Source: Paracoccaceae bacterium | GTDB lineage: Bacteria; Pseudomonadota; Alphaproteobacteria; Rhodobacterales; Rhodobacteraceae | Reading direction: 5' to 3' | NCBI GenBank assembly: GCA_007134805.1 | Contig: SLKB01000379.1 | Coordinates: 1 to 7,129 of the forward strand | Length of the DNA stretch: 7,129 nucleotides | The notes under the pieces: model-generated | Told to the model about the DNA's origin: nothing | The model's input: the letters and a program-made list of their open reading frames with translations, nothing else | Databases searched by the model: none | In this document: positions 4,628 to 7,129 of the stretch, piece by piece | Numbering within the stretch: position 1 is the first letter of the stretch | Layout: every line of letters begins with the position of its first letter | Translations under genes and position numbers: made by a program

Positions 4628-6499
4628 ATGTCAGGTGAAGTCGGCCACGAGAGCCCCGCGCTGCGCGGGGCGGCCTGCATCCAGGCCTATCTGCCGCTGC
4701 TCGGTCATGGGCCGGGCGTCTACCGGATGCTCAACGACCGGTCCGAAGTTCTCTATGTCGGCAAGGCGCGCGATCTGCGTGCGCGTGTGTCGAACTATGC
4801 GCGCGCCACGGGCCACAGCGCGCGGATCGCGCGGATGATCGCGGAAACCGCGTCGATGATGTTCCTGTCCACGCGCACCGAGACCGAGGCGCTGCTTCTG
4901 GAGCAGAACCTCATCAAGCAGTTGAAGCCGCGCTACAATGTGCTGCTGCGCGACGACAAGAGCTTTCCCTATATCCTGCTGCCGAAGGACCATGCCTTCC
5001 CGCAATTGCGCAAGCATCGCGGGCGGCGGGCGACGAAGGGCAGCTATTTCGGCCCCTTCGCCTCGGCGGGCGCGGTGAACCGGACACTCAACCAGCTGCA
5101 GCGGGTGTTCCTGTTGCGCAACTGCACGGATTCGGTGTTCAACGCGCGCACCCGGCCCTGTCTGCTCTATCAGATCAAGCGCTGCTCGGCGCCCTGTGTG
5201 GGATATATCTCGGAAGGCGAGTATGCCGCGCTTGTGGCCGATGCCGAGCGCTTCCTTTCGGGCAAGAGCACGAAGATCCAGGCGCAGCTTGCCGAGGAGA
5301 TGGGCAAGGCCGCCGAGGCCATGGAATTCGAGCGCGCGGCGGCGTTGCGCGACCGGATCCGGGCGCTGACGAATGTGCAGCAGTCGCAGGGGATCAACCC
5401 GCGCGCGGTGCCCGAGGCGGATGTGATCGCGCTGCACCTGGAAAAGGGGCAGGCCTGCGTGCAGGTCTTCTTCATCCGCGCGAACCAGAGCTGGGGGAAC
5501 CGCGATTTCTACCCCGCGACCGGGGCCGGCGCCGAGGAGCCCGAGATCCTGGAGGCCTTCATCGCGCAATTCTATGACGGCAAGGAGCCGCCGCGGCTGG
5601 TGCTGTTGTCGCATGAGATCGAGAACCCCGATCTGATGGCCGAGCTGCTGGCCAGCCGCGCGGGCCGCAAGGTCGAGATCGCAGTGCCGCGCCGGGGCGA
5701 GAAGGCGGAGCTGGTGGAAAACGCGGCGCGCAATGCGCGCGAGGCGCTGGCGATGCGGATGGCCTCCTCGGCCGCGCAGGGGCGGCTGCTGGAGGGGCTG
5801 GCCGAGGCCTTCGGGCTCGACGCACCGCCCGCGCGCGTCGAGGTCTTTGACAACAGCCATATCCAGGGCAGCGATGCGGTGGGCGCGATGATCGTCGCGG
5901 GGCCTGATGGCTTCATCAAGAGCCAGTATCGCAAGTTCAACATCCGCGGCGAGGCGCTGACCCCGGGCGATGATTTCGGCATGATGAAGGAAGTGCTGAC
6001 GCGGCGTTTCGCGCGGCTGTTGAAGGAAGACCCCGACCGCGCGGGCGAGACCTGGCCGGACCTGCTGCTGATCGACGGGGGCGCGGGGCAGATCAGCGCG
6101 GTCGCAGGCATCATGGCCGATCTGGGCGTCGATGACATCCCGGTGGTGGGCGTCGCCAAGGGGGTGGACCGCGATGCCGGCAAGGAAGAGTTCCACCGCC
6201 CCGGCCAGCGCGCCTTCGCACTGCGCCACAATGACCCGGTGCTGTATTTCGTGCAGCGCTTGCGCGATGAGGCGCATCGCTTTGCCATCGGCACGCACCG
6301 GGCCAAGCGCGCGAAATCGGTGAGCGCCTCGCCGCTTGACGAGATCCCGGGCGTGGGGCCGGGGCGCAAGCGCGCGCTTCTGGCGCATTTCGGCTCGGCC
6401 AAGGCGGTGGCGCGCGCGGGGCTGTCGGATCTGCAGGCGGTGGACGGGATCTCGGCCGCGCTGGCGCAGGTGATCCATGACACTCTGAATGCGCGCTGA
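4628..6499 (+). CDS. uvrC: UvrABC excinuclease subunit C
   Basis: UvrC binds the UvrB-DNA complex and makes the two incisions flanking a DNA lesion in nucleotide excision repair. The 623-residue product carries every family part in order. The GIY-YIG nuclease (about 29-107) makes the 3' cut and shows GVY (30-32), YVGKA (43-47), Arg53 and Glu92. Four cysteines, Cys166, Cys178, Cys186 and Cys190, have the 12-8-4 spacing of the reported E. coli UvrC iron-sulphur site. The UVR motif that binds UvrB is at about 221-247 ([14 protein letters not shown]). The RNase H-like nuclease makes the 5' cut, with Asp408 in VFDNSH, Asp483 in LIDGG and His550 in DEAHRF. Tandem helix-hairpin-helix motifs (about 570-618) bind DNA. 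ATG 4628 is preferred over an in-frame TTG at 4592, which only adds unconserved residues; GGAAA lies 9 bases before the ATG. The long upstream gap suggests its own promoter. Confidence 0.98.
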   Translation: MSGEVGHESPALRGAACIQAYLPLLGHGPGVYRMLNDRSEVLYVGKARDLRARVSNYARATGHSARIARMIAETASMMFLSTRTETEALLLEQNLIKQLKPRYNVLLRDDKSFPYILLPKDHAFPQLRKHRGRRATKGSYFGPFASAGAVNRTLNQLQRVFLLRNCTDSVFNARTRPCLLYQIKRCSAPCVGYISEGEYAALVADAERFLSGKSTKIQAQLAEEMGKAAEAMEFERAAALRDRIRALTNVQQSQGINPRAVPEADVIALHLEKGQACVQVFFIRANQSWGNRDFYPATGAGAEEPEILEAFIAQFYDGKEPPRLVLLSHEIENPDLMAELLASRAGRKVEIAVPRRGEKAELVENAARNAREALAMRMASSAAQGRLLEGLAEAFGLDAPPARVEVFDNSHIQGSDAVGAMIVAGPDGFIKSQYRKFNIRGEALTPGDDFGMMKEVLTRRFARLLKEDPDRAGETWPDLLLIDGGAGQISAVAGIMADLGVDDIPVVGVAKGVDRDAGKEEFHRPGQRAFALRHNDPVLYFVQRLRDEAHRFAIGTHRAKRAKSVSASPLDEIPGVGPGRKRALLAHFGSAKAVARAGLSDLQAVDGISAALAQVIHDTLNAR

Positions 6500-6500
6500 G

Positions 6501-7129
6501 ATGGAGCGGATCGTCATCCTCACGGGCGCGGGGCTGTCGGCGGAAAGCGGGCTCGGGACATTTCGCGACACCGGCGGGCTCTGGGCGCAGTATGATCTGC
6601 GCGACGTCGCCACGCCCGAGGGATTCGCGCGCAACCCCGCGCTGGTGCATGACTTCTACAATGCACGGCGCGAGAATTGCCGGGGTGCTGCGCCGAATGC
6701 CGCGCATGACGCGCTGGCGCGGCTGCAGCACGCGGCCGGGGGGCGCGTCACGCTGGTCACGCAGAATGTCGATGATCTGCTCGAGCGCGCGGGCGCGCGC
6801 GACGTGGTGCATATGCACGGAGAACTGGCGCGCGCGCTTTGCGCGGCCTGCTTGCATCGCTGGGACGCGCCCGCGGTGATGGGCGTGGACACCCCCTGCC
6901 CTGCCTGCGCGGCCCGCGGTGGCGCGCGCCCCGATGTGGTCTGGTTCGGCGAATTCCCCTATCACATGGACCGGATCGACCGCGCGCTGGCGCAGGCCGA
7001 TCTGTTCGTGGCGATCGGCACGTCGGGGGCGGTCTATCCGGCGGCGGGTTTCGTGCAGGAGGCGGCATTTCACGGCGCGCGCACGCTTGAGTTGAACCTC
7101 GAGGCCTCGGACGTGGCGGGGATGTTCGA
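6501..7129 (+). CDS. cobB: Class III sirtuin, NAD-dependent protein lysine deacylase (C-terminus off window)
   Basis: The frame starts one base after the uvrC stop and stays open to the right edge, giving 209 residues of a family usually near 230-240, so only a short tail is missing. It opens directly with the NAD-binding GAGLSAESGLGTFRD (9-23). QNVD (88-91) and HMHGE (104-108, catalytic His106) follow, then a zinc ribbon with Cys114, Cys117, Cys133 and Cys136. FYNARR places Tyr53 and Arg56 where CobB and SIRT5 have the Tyr-Arg pair that binds succinyl or malonyl groups, so desuccinylase as well as deacetylase activity is likely. IGTSGAVYPAAG (172-183) is another NAD-contact segment. The close spacing suggests translation coupled to uvrC, with no strong Shine-Dalgarno of its own. 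Known targets of CobB include acetyl-CoA synthetase; no target is visible here. Confidence 0.95.
   Translation, partial: MERIVILTGAGLSAESGLGTFRDTGGLWAQYDLRDVATPEGFARNPALVHDFYNARRENCRGAAPNAAHDALARLQHAAGGRVTLVTQNVDDLLERAGARDVVHMHGELARALCAACLHRWDAPAVMGVDTPCPACAARGGARPDVVWFGEFPYHMDRIDRALAQADLFVAIGTSGAVYPAAGFVQEAAFHGARTLELNLEASDVAGMF

Noticed and set aside
4408..4638. A 76-codon frame in the AT-rich island overlapping the uvrC start
   Set aside because: No ribosome-binding site, no recognisable domain, and it runs 11 bases into uvrC; likely chance in non-coding DNA, though conservation was not tested.
4631..6634. A 667-codon minus-strand frame opposite uvrC
   Set aside because: It mirrors a complete uvrC gene with all catalytic motifs and has no recognisable domain of its own.

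Overview
The window looks like ordinary chromosomal DNA from a high-GC alphaproteobacterium, most likely of the Rhodobacteraceae/Paracoccaceae group. This rests on the GC- and GCG-rich codon use, the long mirror-image open frames on both strands, and the general feel of the proteins; it is an inference without database support. Eight protein genes are supported, two of them cut by the window edges. I found no RNA gene, insertion sequence, CRISPR array or prophage module.

Left end (1-1508, minus strand). From right to left there is a LysR-type regulator (1508-612), a 100-base gap, a 113-residue protein of unknown function (511-170), and the first 50 codons of another unknown gene (152 to the edge). 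The last two are 17 bases apart and are probably co-transcribed. A perfect 12-bp GC-only hairpin has the regulator's stop codon in its loop.

Middle (1620-4344, plus strand). Divergently from the regulator runs a tight four-gene cluster: an S49 (SppA-type) peptidase, a 63-residue membrane-anchored protein with four cysteines, a 10-helix sodium/calcium-exchanger-family protein, and a short-chain reductase with the Asp-Tyr-Lys active site of pteridine reductases (PTR1/FolM type). Gaps are 3 bases, a 1-base overlap and 5 bases, so they should form one operon, though the functions are not obviously linked.

Right end (4345-7129). A 283-base intergenic island, whose core 4381-4620 I count by hand at about 41% GC, separates the reductase from uvrC. 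It holds a perfect DnaA box, a perfect -35 hexamer and several short inverted repeats. UvrC (623 residues) is complete with all its nuclease and cysteine motifs. One base after its stop begins a class III sirtuin (CobB type), open at the right edge, so excision repair and lysine deacylation appear to share a transcript.

No clearly new multi-gene system is visible. The points most worth checking are the AT-rich island with its DnaA box, the small cysteine-motif membrane protein between protease and antiporter, the pteridine-reductase-like enzyme, and the unknown gene pair at the left edge.
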